From the NCBI RefSeq assembly GCF_025515275.1, contig NZ_JAOPFU010000006.1, positions 1 to 64,000 of the forward strand: 64,000 bases of DNA, given 5' to 3'. Below the pieces are notes generated by a model. That model did no database searches and was not told where the DNA came from. It saw only the letters and a list, made by a program, of their open reading frames with translations. Both the position numbers and the translations under genes were made by a program. Source of the DNA: Catenovulum sp. 2E275 (lineage in GTDB: Bacteria; Pseudomonadota; Gammaproteobacteria; Enterobacterales; Alteromonadaceae). Positions 16,272-24,333 of the stretch are shown piece after piece; the first letter of the stretch is position 1; each line of letters opens with the position of its first letter.

Positions 16272-16300
16272 ATGACGACTTCATGGCGACTTTATGACAA
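16272..16300 (-). promoter_or_regulatory. Pho-box-like triple 11-bp repeat before GH79 gene
   Basis: On the minus strand three units at 11-bp period: TTGTCATAAAG, TCGCCATGAAG, TCGTCATACAC. The first two give an 18-bp box with about four differences from the PhoB consensus; the overlapping second box is weaker. It ends 38 bp before the glycosidase start, a normal promoter distance. Support is moderate. Confidence 0.42.
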
Positions 16301-16439
16301 ATATCAGCAAATGCTTTCTATAAAGTTAAGTGTGTTTGCTTGTTCTATATCACCATTGAGATCGGCATTAATAGCGTGCAAAGCGACTACTTAAAATAGG
16401 TGTTCCTGCATTGCTCTGACACCTGCGCCCATGCAAGCA

Positions 16440-16483
16440 AAGCGCTATTAATAAAAAGCGCTATTAATAAAAAATAATAGCGC
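16440..16483 (-). terminator. 16-bp tandem duplication and hairpin after the diguanylate cyclase gene
   Basis: AAGCGCTATTAATAAA occurs twice in tandem (16440-16455, 16456-16471). The second copy pairs with TAATAGCGC (16475-16483) to give a perfect 9-bp stem, GCGCTATTA / TAATAGCGC. It lies 31 bp beyond the minus-strand stop at 16514 and is followed on that strand by TTTTTATTAATAG. It is probably the gene's terminator. The rest of 16234-16513 holds the Pho-like repeat and nothing else recognisable. Confidence 0.5.
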
Positions 16484-16513
16484 GTTAACCATTCATCTCT
16501 TTTTTGAAATGTA

Positions 16514-17992
16514 CTAAGACTGGCAAACCACTTTATTACGACCTGAGCCTTTTGCTTCGTACAAAGCTAAATCGACTCGATGAATCCATGACTCTGGCGT
16601 ATCCGGTTTTTCATTGTGCTGCGACAATTTAAATTCCGCCACCCCAAAACTGGCAGTTAAGGTTTCATGGTGGCTAAATTCGTAGCTACCTATATTCAGG
16701 CGAATTTGCTCAGCAATTTTAGCTGCGGCGGCTAAATTGCATTCCGGTAATAAAATCAAAAATTCTTCACCACCCCACCGGCATAATACATCCGATTCTC
16801 TAAGCTGGGTTTTAATTAGATCTACCGCCTGTTTAATCACCTGATCGCCAATTAAGTGGCCATGTTTGTCGTTGACGTTTTTAAAAAAGTCGAGATCTAA
16901 TAAAATTCCGGAAAAAGTATAGCTTTTCCGCTCGGCCAAACGAATATTTTGAGCTAATAAAATATCAAAGCTATGACGGTTTAAAGCACCAGATAATCTG
17001 TCGGTTGTCGCCATGTGTTCAAGCCGCTTCTGGTAAGTTGCGATGGTAAAATAGCTCGCGGTTAATACCAAAATACTAATAATAATACTCACAACTACAT
17101 TTAAAATAAGCGAATTAAACAATTTTTGAGTTTGTTCATCGTCAGTTTGTTCAATTACAACGTACCAGTTAAATTCTGGGATATATCTGGCATTAACATA
17201 CACAGTATGAGGACCAGACTGGTATTGAAAAGATTTATGCTTAACCTGGGCATATTGGTGAATTAAGTCTTTAAAATCTTGTTGTAAAAGAGTTTGAGGG
17301 TTGCCAGAAAAATCACTAGTGCGTAATGTTGTTTCCCCTTCGTTATTGACAAAATACACAACTCGATTAAATTTTTGTTGGTATGTTTCAATCAACCTTT
17401 GAACTTTGTCGAGCGCTAATCCAACTCCGGTTGCACCAATAAAATTACCTTCATAATCAAACGTTTTATAATTTACAAACACAGAAAGTCTTGTAGGGTT
17501 AGCTGTATCGTGATCAATATTTATTTCATATTCATCAGGCATAGCTTTAACCCGATAATACCATTCGTTAATCGCAGGTCCTTTCTCTACGGTTCTTAAT
17601 ACACCGCTCGAATGGTAATAGTTAAGAGTATTATCAGACACATAAAAAGCAGTGACCGTTTGATATTTTTGTTGAATCTCAGCAAGGTAACGTACCAGCG
17701 AGCTTTGATCTTGCTCACCGGAAATAGTCCAGTCACGGACAAAAGTATCGTGCGCCATTAACGAAGATATAAAGATAGGCCGCATTAAATCGCGCTGAAT
17801 TTCTGAGTAAATATTATCGCTGGTTAACGGTAATGCTGAATGAGTTATTTGTTTAGATACGGTTTGATGAGCCACTAAATAGCTCACCAAACTTGTGCTA
17901 ATAAATCCGACCAAAGTTAATAAAGTAATCGATATAACAAAACGCAGTTTTTGGTTACTGCAAACACGGTTTATTAACTTGGTATTATTCAT
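16514..17992 (-). CDS. Membrane diguanylate cyclase with Cache sensor
   Basis: Makes cyclic di-GMP from GTP. Order: transmembrane helix (about 17-39), a periplasmic dCache-like sensor (about 40-290, with DNTLNYYHSSGVLR, EWYYRVKAM, IGATGVGLALDKV), a second helix (about 292-314), then a GGDEF domain (about 330-490). The active site reads RWGGEEFLILLP, so it should be catalytic. RESD five residues before it is an RxxD product-inhibition site. DLDFFKNVNDKHGH is the metal/GTP-binding block. It is monocistronic. The sensed small molecule cannot be told. MshE in the same window carries a c-di-GMP-binding type domain, a possible output. Confidence 0.93.
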   Translation of the reverse strand: MNNTKLINRVCSNQKLRFVISITLLTLVGFISTSLVSYLVAHQTVSKQITHSALPLTSDNIYSEIQRDLMRPIFISSLMAHDTFVRDWTISGEQDQSSLVRYLAEIQQKYQTVTAFYVSDNTLNYYHSSGVLRTVEKGPAINEWYYRVKAMPDEYEINIDHDTANPTRLSVFVNYKTFDYEGNFIGATGVGLALDKVQRLIETYQQKFNRVVYFVNNEGETTLRTSDFSGNPQTLLQQDFKDLIHQYAQVKHKSFQYQSGPHTVYVNARYIPEFNWYVVIEQTDDEQTQKLFNSLILNVVVSIIISILVLTASYFTIATYQKRLEHMATTDRLSGALNRHSFDILLAQNIRLAERKSYTFSGILLDLDFFKNVNDKHGHLIGDQVIKQAVDLIKTQLRESDVLCRWGGEEFLILLPECNLAAAAKIAEQIRLNIGSYEFSHHETLTASFGVAEFKLSQHNEKPDTPESWIHRVDLALYEAKGSGRNKVVCQS

Positions 17993-18079
17993 TGCTTAAT
18001 TCGTAAAGTAGTGACTTATATAATTTAACAGATATTCCCTTACTCAACTCACAGCCTTGAATAAGCAAAAATCAGAATT

Positions 18080-18754
18080 TTAATCAGCTAAACGCTGTTG
18101 AATCCATTTTGAAATTTCTGCGATTTGTGCCGCACATACATTATGCTGCATCGGGTAATCATGCCAAGTCACATCAAAACCCGCTTGTTTAACCAGCTCG
18201 GCTGATTGTTTTCCTAACTGGCAAGGCACAATTTCATCTTGCGTGCCGTGCATAGCTAAAACCGGAGTTTGTTTGGCGGCTTCGCTCACTTCGTCCGTTA
18301 ATTTATTTTGAATCGATAAATAACCGGATAAAGCCAAAATACCCGCCGCAGGATTAAGCTGACGACAACCTAAATGATAGGCCATAACAGCACCTTGAGA
18401 AAACCCGGCAATAATAAGTTTATCTGAGGTTAAGTTATCTGCTTTAAGCTGACTGTCAATTAACGCCTGCAAAGCCTGAGCTGAAGCTCTAACCCCTTTT
18501 TCATCAGCTCTTTGATTAAAATCAAAAGAGGCGATGTCGTACCATGCTCGCATAGGCAACCCATTATTAATGGTAATAGGTTGCACCGGCGCATGTGGAA
18601 ATACAAAGCGGATCCCTAAATCATCACCCAGTTTAAACTCCGGCACAAGTGGCGCAAAACCATGCCCAGAGTCGCCTAAACCATGCATCCAAACCACTAA
18701 AGCTTTTACTTCGCCTTTTGGATTTACATCAATATAAGGGATTAAATCAGCCAT
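18080..18754 (-). CDS. Carboxylesterase, alpha/beta hydrolase (YpfH/phospholipase-carboxylesterase family)
   Basis: 224-residue serine esterase without signal peptide. VVWMHGLGDSGHGFAPLVPE is the oxyanion-loop region, FVFPHAPVQPITINNG and RAWYDI are family blocks, and the nucleophile lies in IIAGFSQGAVMAYH. The acid is in HGTQDEIVP and the His in DYPMQHNVC. Family members hydrolyse short-chain esters or remove acyl groups; the natural substrate is not known. The gap to cyaY upstream is 14 bp on the same strand, so they are probably co-transcribed. The start ATG at 18754 has GGAGATACA in front. Confidence 0.9.
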   Translation of the reverse strand: MADLIPYIDVNPKGEVKALVVWMHGLGDSGHGFAPLVPEFKLGDDLGIRFVFPHAPVQPITINNGLPMRAWYDIASFDFNQRADEKGVRASAQALQALIDSQLKADNLTSDKLIIAGFSQGAVMAYHLGCRQLNPAAGILALSGYLSIQNKLTDEVSEAAKQTPVLAMHGTQDEIVPCQLGKQSAELVKQAGFDVTWHDYPMQHNVCAAQIAEISKWIQQRLAD

Positions 18755-18768
18755 TGTATCTCCGTTTT

Positions 18769-19098
18769 TTATTTAAATTTAATATCGCTTCCGGCTTGTT
18801 TGCTCGCGGCCTGATTCATAAAATGCCAGAATTCGTCGCCAAATCGTTCATCAATCCACACCCCGTTTTGATAGTTAAAATGATAACCATTAAACTTGGT
18901 CGCAACCCAAAGTTGTAATAAAGGCTCTTGTTTGTTGATGATGATTTTACTGCCGTCGGCAAATTCAATATCTAACTTTCCGCCAAAATTTTCATAATCT
19001 ATATCAATTTCGTCTTCAAGTTGCTCTAAAGTTTGTTCAATTTCGAGTAAAATGTCGTCTACAAGTTGGTGATACTGAGTTTCTGTTAATTGGCTCAT
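18769..19098 (-). CDS. cyaY: Frataxin-like iron-binding protein CyaY
   Basis: 109-residue bacterial frataxin that modulates iron-sulphur cluster assembly at IscS. The acidic first helix (EIEQTLEQLEDEIDIDYE) binds iron. The beta-sheet contains GGKLDIEFADGSKIIINKQ and PLLQLWVATKFNGYHFNY, with the conserved DERFGDEFW near the C-terminus. Length matches the family (about 106). It is divergent from lptM-lysA, an arrangement common in gammaproteobacteria, and is followed by an esterase gene in the same direction. Confidence 0.95.
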   Translation of the reverse strand: MSQLTETQYHQLVDDILLEIEQTLEQLEDEIDIDYENFGGKLDIEFADGSKIIINKQEPLLQLWVATKFNGYHFNYQNGVWIDERFGDEFWHFMNQAASKQAGSDIKFK

Positions 19099-19167
19099 GA
19101 GTTTCGCTTGATTTTCCTATGATGAATGCGATTATAGTGCGCATTATTCAACAATATAAGTAGTGTT

Positions 19168-19299
19168 ATGAGAATTCGTTTAGTTTGTTTTATGTTATTG
19201 ACCATTTTTTGCCTGAATGGCTGTGGTCAAAAAGGGCCATTATATTTGCCCGAAAAACCACAAACAAGCCCAAAACAACCTTCTGATAACAATCAATAA
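19168..19299 (+). CDS. lptM: Small lipoprotein LptM (YifL)
   Basis: 43-codon gene read directly. MRIRLVCFMLLTIFCLNGC is a lipoprotein signal with lipobox LNGC (Cys19); GQKGPLYLPEK is the family signature. LptM assists assembly of the LPS translocon LptD in the outer membrane. The frame ends at TAA immediately before lysA; the neighbours cyaY (divergent) and lysA (downstream) are the standard context. The ribosome site is weak (AAGTAGTG). Confidence 0.9.
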   Translation: MRIRLVCFMLLTIFCLNGCGQKGPLYLPEKPQTSPKQPSDNNQ

Positions 19300-19311
19300 G
19301 TGGAGTTTAGT

Positions 19312-20565
19312 TTGGACTTTTTTACTTATAATAACCAGCAGTTATTTGCTGAAAACGTTTCGGTTGCTGATATTGCAGAGCAATTTAACACCCCTTGCTA
19401 TATTTATTCAAGAAACGCCATTGAAACGCATTGGCAAGAGTTTGACAACGCAGCGCAGTCACACCCTCATTTAGTTTGTTACGCCGTTAAAGCTAACTCT
19501 AATTTAGGGGTATTAAACGTATTGGCGCGTTTAGGCTCAGGCTTTGATATTGTATCTGGCGGCGAATTAGCACGAGTCATTGAAGCTGGCGGTGATCCGG
19601 CTAAAGTCGTTTTTTCAGGGGTTGGTAAAACTGAAGCTGAAATTGAATATGCGCTAGAAGCAGGCATTTATTGTTTTAATGTCGAATCTGAAGCTGAGCT
19701 TGATCGAATCAACAAAGTAGCGGCAGAGCTTGATAAAAAAGCACCGATTTCAATTCGGGTTAATCCAGATGTTGACGCTAAAACACATCCTTATATCTCA
19801 ACTGGTTTGAAAGCAAATAAATTTGGGATTGAGCGCGAGCGTGCCATTGAAGTGTATAAACACGCGGCATCGTTAAGCAATTTAGCGGTCAAAGGCATAG
19901 ATTGCCATATTGGCTCACAGCTTACCGAAGTACAGCCATTTATTGATGCATTAGATAAAGTATTAGCGCTAATTGATGAGTTAGCCGACAACGGTATTAT
20001 ATTATCGCATTTAGATGTAGGCGGTGGTTTAGGCGTAACTTATAACGATGAAACCCCACCAGCCGTTGAAGAGTATGTATCGGCTTTATTAGCTAAATTA
20101 ACAGACAGACCTGAGCTTAAAGTCATTTTTGAGCCAGGCCGTTCAATTATGGCTAACGCAGGCATTTTGGTAACCAAAGTTGAATTTTTAAAACAAGGCG
20201 AAGAGAAAAACTTCGCGATTGTTGATGCCGCAATGAATGATTTAATTCGTCCATCTTTATACTCAGCGTGGCAAAACATTGTGAGTGTAAATACCTCGCT
20301 TGAACGCAATGCAGCAGTTTACGATGTGGTCGGCCCTATTTGTGAAACTGGCGACTTTTTAGGTAAAGACAGGGAATTAGCAATTGAATCAGGCGATTTA
20401 TTAGCCGTTAAATCATCTGGCGCTTATGGTTTTACAATGGCCTCAAACTATAACTCACGTGTTCGTGCGGCTGAGATTATGGTAGATGGCGCAGACATCC
20501 ATTTAGTCAGAGCCCGTGAAGAGCTAGTTGATTTATGGAAAGGCGAAGCCTTACTGCCTAAATAA
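19312..20565 (+). CDS. lysA: Diaminopimelate decarboxylase
   Basis: PLP enzyme for the last step of lysine synthesis (meso-diaminopimelate to lysine). The PLP lysine lies in VCYAVKANSNLGVL; the glycine loop is HLDVGGGLGVTY; EPGRSIMANAG and GPICETGDFLG carry substrate and dimer-active-site residues. The longest frame starts with GTG at 19300, but GGAG at 19302-19305 is then inside the gene. TTG at 19312 lies six bases after GGAG and gives MDFFTYNNQQLFAENV, the usual start of this subfamily, so I use TTG (417 residues). It is co-directional with lptM. dapF, often next in this cluster, is absent; a convergent GNAT gene follows. Confidence 0.94.
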   Translation: MDFFTYNNQQLFAENVSVADIAEQFNTPCYIYSRNAIETHWQEFDNAAQSHPHLVCYAVKANSNLGVLNVLARLGSGFDIVSGGELARVIEAGGDPAKVVFSGVGKTEAEIEYALEAGIYCFNVESEAELDRINKVAAELDKKAPISIRVNPDVDAKTHPYISTGLKANKFGIERERAIEVYKHAASLSNLAVKGIDCHIGSQLTEVQPFIDALDKVLALIDELADNGIILSHLDVGGGLGVTYNDETPPAVEEYVSALLAKLTDRPELKVIFEPGRSIMANAGILVTKVEFLKQGEEKNFAIVDAAMNDLIRPSLYSAWQNIVSVNTSLERNAAVYDVVGPICETGDFLGKDRELAIESGDLLAVKSSGAYGFTMASNYNSRVRAAEIMVDGADIHLVRAREELVDLWKGEALLPK

Positions 20566-20629
20566 TTTCAACCTGTTTTATAGACCCATATCACTATAAG
20601 TCGATAAACAGACAGGTAAAATAAACAAG

Positions 20630-20655
20630 CCGGATTTTTAATTATAAAAATCCGG
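20630..20655. terminator. Bidirectional hairpin, lysA / GNAT
   Basis: CCGGATTTTTA / TAAAAATCCGG, 11 perfect bp with an ATTA loop, extendable by a few more pairs (AAG/TTT). It overlaps the GNAT stop and follows lysA; T-rich on both strands. Confidence 0.65.
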
Positions 20656-21162
20656 TTTAATATTTTTCTCAAGCTCTAAATCCGTTAGTACCATTTCACC
20701 CGCAGCTTCTTTATTAGTTTTTCCAGTTACACTAAACCCATGTTTTTGATAAAAATTGATCGCTTTTTGGTTGGTATCTAATACCCATAACTTAATGCGC
20801 TTGGCTTTGTGTGCACGCAGAGTTTTTTCGCAAGTTTTGTATAACTCACTGCCAATACCCGCGTTGTACCAGTTGGGTGAAATATATAATGAGCTCAGTT
20901 CATAATCAGAGGTATTTTGATAATGTTTAGGCTGACCAAAACAAATAAAACCAAGCACCTCAGTTTTATTTTCGGCAATAAACACTTGAGCTAAATTACG
21001 CTCAATAATATTAGACCAAAGTTTTATCCGCCTTTCGGCAGTATAGCTGGCGATATATTCATTAGGCATGAGCCCTTTATAGGCTGATTGCCACGAGCTT
21101 AGGTGGATCTGTGATATTGGCTCAATATCCTGTTTTTCTGCTTTTCGGATGAAGCAGCTCAT
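20638..21162 (-). CDS. GNAT-family N-acetyltransferase
   Basis: 174-residue acyl-CoA-dependent acetyltransferase. FIRKAEKQDIEPISQIHLSS is the first strand-helix. YELSSLYISPNWYNAGIGSE, then LYKTCEKTLR, is motif A with the CoA-binding Q/RxxGxG-type loop, here NAGIGSE. LWVLDTNQKAINFYQKHGFS is motif B. The target is unknown. It is convergent with lysA and shares the terminator hairpin at 20630-20655. Confidence 0.88.
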   Translation of the reverse strand: MSCFIRKAEKQDIEPISQIHLSSWQSAYKGLMPNEYIASYTAERRIKLWSNIIERNLAQVFIAENKTEVLGFICFGQPKHYQNTSDYELSSLYISPNWYNAGIGSELYKTCEKTLRAHKAKRIKLWVLDTNQKAINFYQKHGFSVTGKTNKEAAGEMVLTDLELEKNIKPDFYN

Positions 21163-21274
21163 AATTTATATCCTTACCGCTAACGCACTAAATCATTTCA
21201 CAACAACTTTACCAAAGCCAGTGTTCTAAGCCATACTGTTATAACCTAAAAAATTAAAAATATAAAAGATAAAA

Positions 21275-21736
21275 ATGCCGGAACTTAATATTGATTTTAA
21301 TCTGATTTTTTTTCATTTCTGCCAATTAGGCATCGCTTTAGTATTATCACTACCCATCGCGCTTAACCGTGAAACTCATGACAAAGGTGCAGGGCTTAGA
21401 ACATTCCCACTGGTTACCATTGCCTCATGTGCTTTTATGTTGGTTGGAATGAGTGTTTATCAGGGGTCGGATGCCGAGGCCAGAGTCATGTATGCCATAA
21501 TCACAGGCATGGGGTTTATTGGTGGTGGCGCTATCTTTAAAAAGGATGATGGCGGCAGTGGTACAGCAACCGCGGCAGGTATTTGGAATACAGGTGCAAT
21601 TGGGGTTTCAGTCGCTTATAGCCGCTACGAAATAGCTATTGTACTGTCTGTTATTGGATTTTTAATTTTTCAATTTTCGGGAATTGTAAAAAGTGCAGCG
21701 TGTAGAAAAGATGATTTTATTGATGGTGAAAAATAA
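21275..21736 (+). CDS. MgtC/SapB-family inner-membrane protein
   Basis: 153-residue membrane protein with about four or five hydrophobic helices. LSLPIALNRETHDKGAGLRT is the family signature, with the conserved arginine and acidic residues; then MGFIGGGAIFKKDDGG and GTATAAGIWNTGAIGVSVAY. It lacks the C-terminal soluble domain of full-length MgtC. MgtC proteins affect growth in low magnesium and can inhibit the F-type ATPase; the role of short forms is poorly defined. It is followed by a strong hairpin (21734-21759) shared with the convergent MFS gene. Confidence 0.88.
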   Translation: MPELNIDFNLIFFHFCQLGIALVLSLPIALNRETHDKGAGLRTFPLVTIASCAFMLVGMSVYQGSDAEARVMYAIITGMGFIGGGAIFKKDDGGSGTATAAGIWNTGAIGVSVAYSRYEIAIVLSVIGFLIFQFSGIVKSAACRKDDFIDGEK

Positions 21737-21759
21737 GAGCATGAATAAACATGCTCTTA
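21734..21759. terminator. Bidirectional hairpin after mgtC-like gene
   Basis: TAAGAGCATG / CATGCTCTTA, 10 perfect bp with loop AATAAA; the first arm includes the stop codon. It lies between convergent genes. Confidence 0.6.
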
Positions 21760-21787
21760 CGTTATCCAGAATTTAGGTTAACTCACT

Positions 21788-23008
21788 TTAACAAGCATCT
21801 GGCAAAGCGTTACACTCAGCTTGTTTTGATTTAGCTTTTAATTGAAGATGGCTTAACCACCACATTAATAAACCACCGGCAAATAAAATAGCGGCCGAAG
21901 TACCGGTTTGATTTGGCAATGCACCTTGCGCAATTACAATGCCTCCAACCCAAGGGCCAATTGCATTAGCGGTATTAAACGCACATTGTACCAAAGCGCC
22001 GATCATCGCATGACCTTCAGGCGATACATCCATTAACAATGACTGGATCACAGCTCCTAAACCAACACTAAATCCAATACAAAAAATCACCGCATATAAG
22101 AGCCAAATATTATAGCTGGCATAAACATACGCAAACGAAAAAACAATACAGGCGACCAAAGCTATTCCGGTTGTTGGCATCGGGGATTTATCACCCAGTT
22201 TACCTAAAATTAAATTGCCGACAGTACAGCCAATACCAAACATAACCATAGCAATAGAAATGGTATAAGCCGGTGTACCAGTAACCGCTAAAATGGTATC
22301 GGCAACATAAGTGTATACACAAAATACCCCACCAAAACCAATTAATACTATGCCTAAAATAGACCAAACCAGTTTATTTTTAAGTACCCCAAACTCATTC
22401 ATTAAGTTAGAAGGCGTTTTATTTTTTTGGTTAGGAATCACTTTAAAAACCAGCAAAAATACAACAAAAGCAATCGCTGAAGCGCCCATTAAACAATAGC
22501 GCCAGCTAAAGTTTTGGCCAATCAAAGTGACTAAAGGCACACCAATAATAGTCGCAATCGTTAAGCCCAAAAATACTTTAGAAATAAAAGTAGAGCGCTT
22601 GCCTTGCGGCGCAATATCTGACGCTAATAAAACGGCCGTACCAAAATAAGCACCGTGTGGTAAACCACTTAAAAAACGACAAAAAATAAGTTGATTTAAT
22701 GATTCCGAAAATGCACTTAACCCGTTAAACACACACATCATGCCGACAAAAATAGCCAACGCATTACGCTTTTTCATATTTGCGGTTAACAGCATTAAAA
22801 TTGGCGCACCTACGACTACACCAATTGCATAAGCACTAATTGCATAACCACTTTGCGATGGTGTGGTTGCAAATGTTTCACTAATCAAAGGCAACATAGG
22901 CATCATAGAAAACTCGGTTAACCCAAGAATAAAGCCACCCATTGCCAAAATGAGTAAAATAGGAAATACACTTACCTCAGCTTTCGCCGGTACAGCATTG
23001 TATGACAT
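21788..23008 (-). CDS. MFS transporter (AraJ/drug-proton antiporter type)
   Basis: 406-residue permease with 12 predicted membrane helices. The first helix has GFILGLTEFSMMPMLPLISE, and the motif-A region after helix 2 is GAPILMLLTANMKKRNAL. SGLPHGAYFGTAVLLASDIA and GKRSTFISKVFLGLTIATII match the AraJ/YdhP-like branch of efflux permeases. The substrate cannot be assigned. It is divergent from a secreted-protein gene across 234 bp in which I see no clear operator. Confidence 0.88.
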   Translation of the reverse strand: MSYNAVPAKAEVSVFPILLILAMGGFILGLTEFSMMPMLPLISETFATTPSQSGYAISAYAIGVVVGAPILMLLTANMKKRNALAIFVGMMCVFNGLSAFSESLNQLIFCRFLSGLPHGAYFGTAVLLASDIAPQGKRSTFISKVFLGLTIATIIGVPLVTLIGQNFSWRYCLMGASAIAFVVFLLVFKVIPNQKNKTPSNLMNEFGVLKNKLVWSILGIVLIGFGGVFCVYTYVADTILAVTGTPAYTISIAMVMFGIGCTVGNLILGKLGDKSPMPTTGIALVACIVFSFAYVYASYNIWLLYAVIFCIGFSVGLGAVIQSLLMDVSPEGHAMIGALVQCAFNTANAIGPWVGGIVIAQGALPNQTGTSAAILFAGGLLMWWLSHLQLKAKSKQAECNALPDAC

Positions 23009-23242
23009 AAGACGCCCTAAATTGTTTGAAGTGTGCGAAGAACTCGCGGTAAATAAGTTGAGATTGAAGATTTATTACAGTAAATCTGACCATTATTATA
23101 AAGCAGCAAACAAGCGACACGCTAGCAAATCAATCTAAAAATGTGCAATAATTTCAATTATTTTGAGCTGATAACAGTTAGTTAAAATAACGATCACCTT
23201 AACTAAACAGACTGCAACTAAAGATTAAAAAACAAACAAGTT

Positions 23243-24265
23243 ATGATTAAATTAAATTGCCCTAAATGGTTTACCAGCTACTCTTTTTTACAGTTTATCA
23301 TCGCTGGTATTTTTATCTTAATCAGCCAAATAAGCTTTGCACAAAATAATACGTTAGCGTTGCAGCAACAAGCCGCTGAAACGCTGTCGACAGGAAAAAT
23401 ACTCGCGCTGGGTGATGTGCATGGCTCTGAATTTATTGTAAATCACTTAATCCAATTACTTGAAAACCCTCAGGTTTGGAATCAACTGGATAACCTAGTT
23501 GTCGAGGCAGGCAACTCACAATATCAACAACTGGCTGATGATTATTTTGTTAAAGGCATAGCTCACCCAAAAGCTCAAATCAGACAAATATGGCGCAACA
23601 CCTTATATTTTATGGCATGGCAATATCAGGTGTATGAAGATTTATTTGATAAGCTCCATGAACTAAACCAAAAAAGAACACATAAAGTCCGCTTGGTATT
23701 AGCCGAACCGGCATTTAACTGGCAAACCATCAGCCCAGAGCAATGGCAAGCACTCACCAAAAGCCGCGAGCAAACTTATACCGATATAATAGAAGCTGAG
23801 GTTATTCACAAAAACCAAACTGCCATCTTATTATTCGGCACTTTTCATTTAATAAAAAAGCCGGTTTGCATCAGCAATAAAGCCGATATGTTCGATTCTG
23901 TAGTATCTCGTCTTGAGCAAAAATATCCAAATAAAACCCAAGTTTGGTGGCCTTATTTAAAAGCCGACCAGTTATTGCAACCGCAGCCGGTGCAACCAAA
24001 ATTATTCGACTTAAAACACGCCCAATTTGGCGCTTTGCCAATTGCTAAACTTTCACCTAGATTTTGTGCCAGCAACACTAATTTATTTAATCAATTGGCT
24101 GATTTTTATATTTATTTAGGCGATGATAAAAGAAACGCAAACATCTCGCATACCGCATTAACAGATAAAAATTGGCATGCACAAATGGCTAAGCGCGCAA
24201 AAATAGTAGATAAACGCACCCAACAGCAAATTGTTAACTGGTTAAATACAGCGGCTAAAAAATAA
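23243..24265 (+). CDS. Secreted protein of unknown function, possibly ChaN/Tiki-like
   Basis: 340 residues with a hydrophobic N-terminal signal ending near ISFAQ. Visible blocks: KILALGDVHGSEFIVNHL, then DNLVVEAGNSQYQQLADDYF, RLVLAEPAFNW and AILLFGTFHLIKKP. A spaced series of G-x-x-H, E and G-x-x-H elements recalls the ChaN / TraB / EreA (Tiki) superfamily, some of whose members bind haem or are metal-dependent hydrolases. The likeness is weak and from memory. The ribosome site is poor (AACAAACAAGTT). The gene stands alone between an MFS gene and recG, so context gives no further hint. I am sure only that it is an exported coding gene. Confidence 0.7.
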   Translation: MIKLNCPKWFTSYSFLQFIIAGIFILISQISFAQNNTLALQQQAAETLSTGKILALGDVHGSEFIVNHLIQLLENPQVWNQLDNLVVEAGNSQYQQLADDYFVKGIAHPKAQIRQIWRNTLYFMAWQYQVYEDLFDKLHELNQKRTHKVRLVLAEPAFNWQTISPEQWQALTKSREQTYTDIIEAEVIHKNQTAILLFGTFHLIKKPVCISNKADMFDSVVSRLEQKYPNKTQVWWPYLKADQLLQPQPVQPKLFDLKHAQFGALPIAKLSPRFCASNTNLFNQLADFYIYLGDDKRNANISHTALTDKNWHAQMAKRAKIVDKRTQQQIVNWLNTAAKK

Positions 24266-24333
24266 AACTAAAGCTTGTACTTTTGCAAAAAGCCAAGCTA
24301 AGATACTGTTAATTTAAACAGTTAATTAATATT

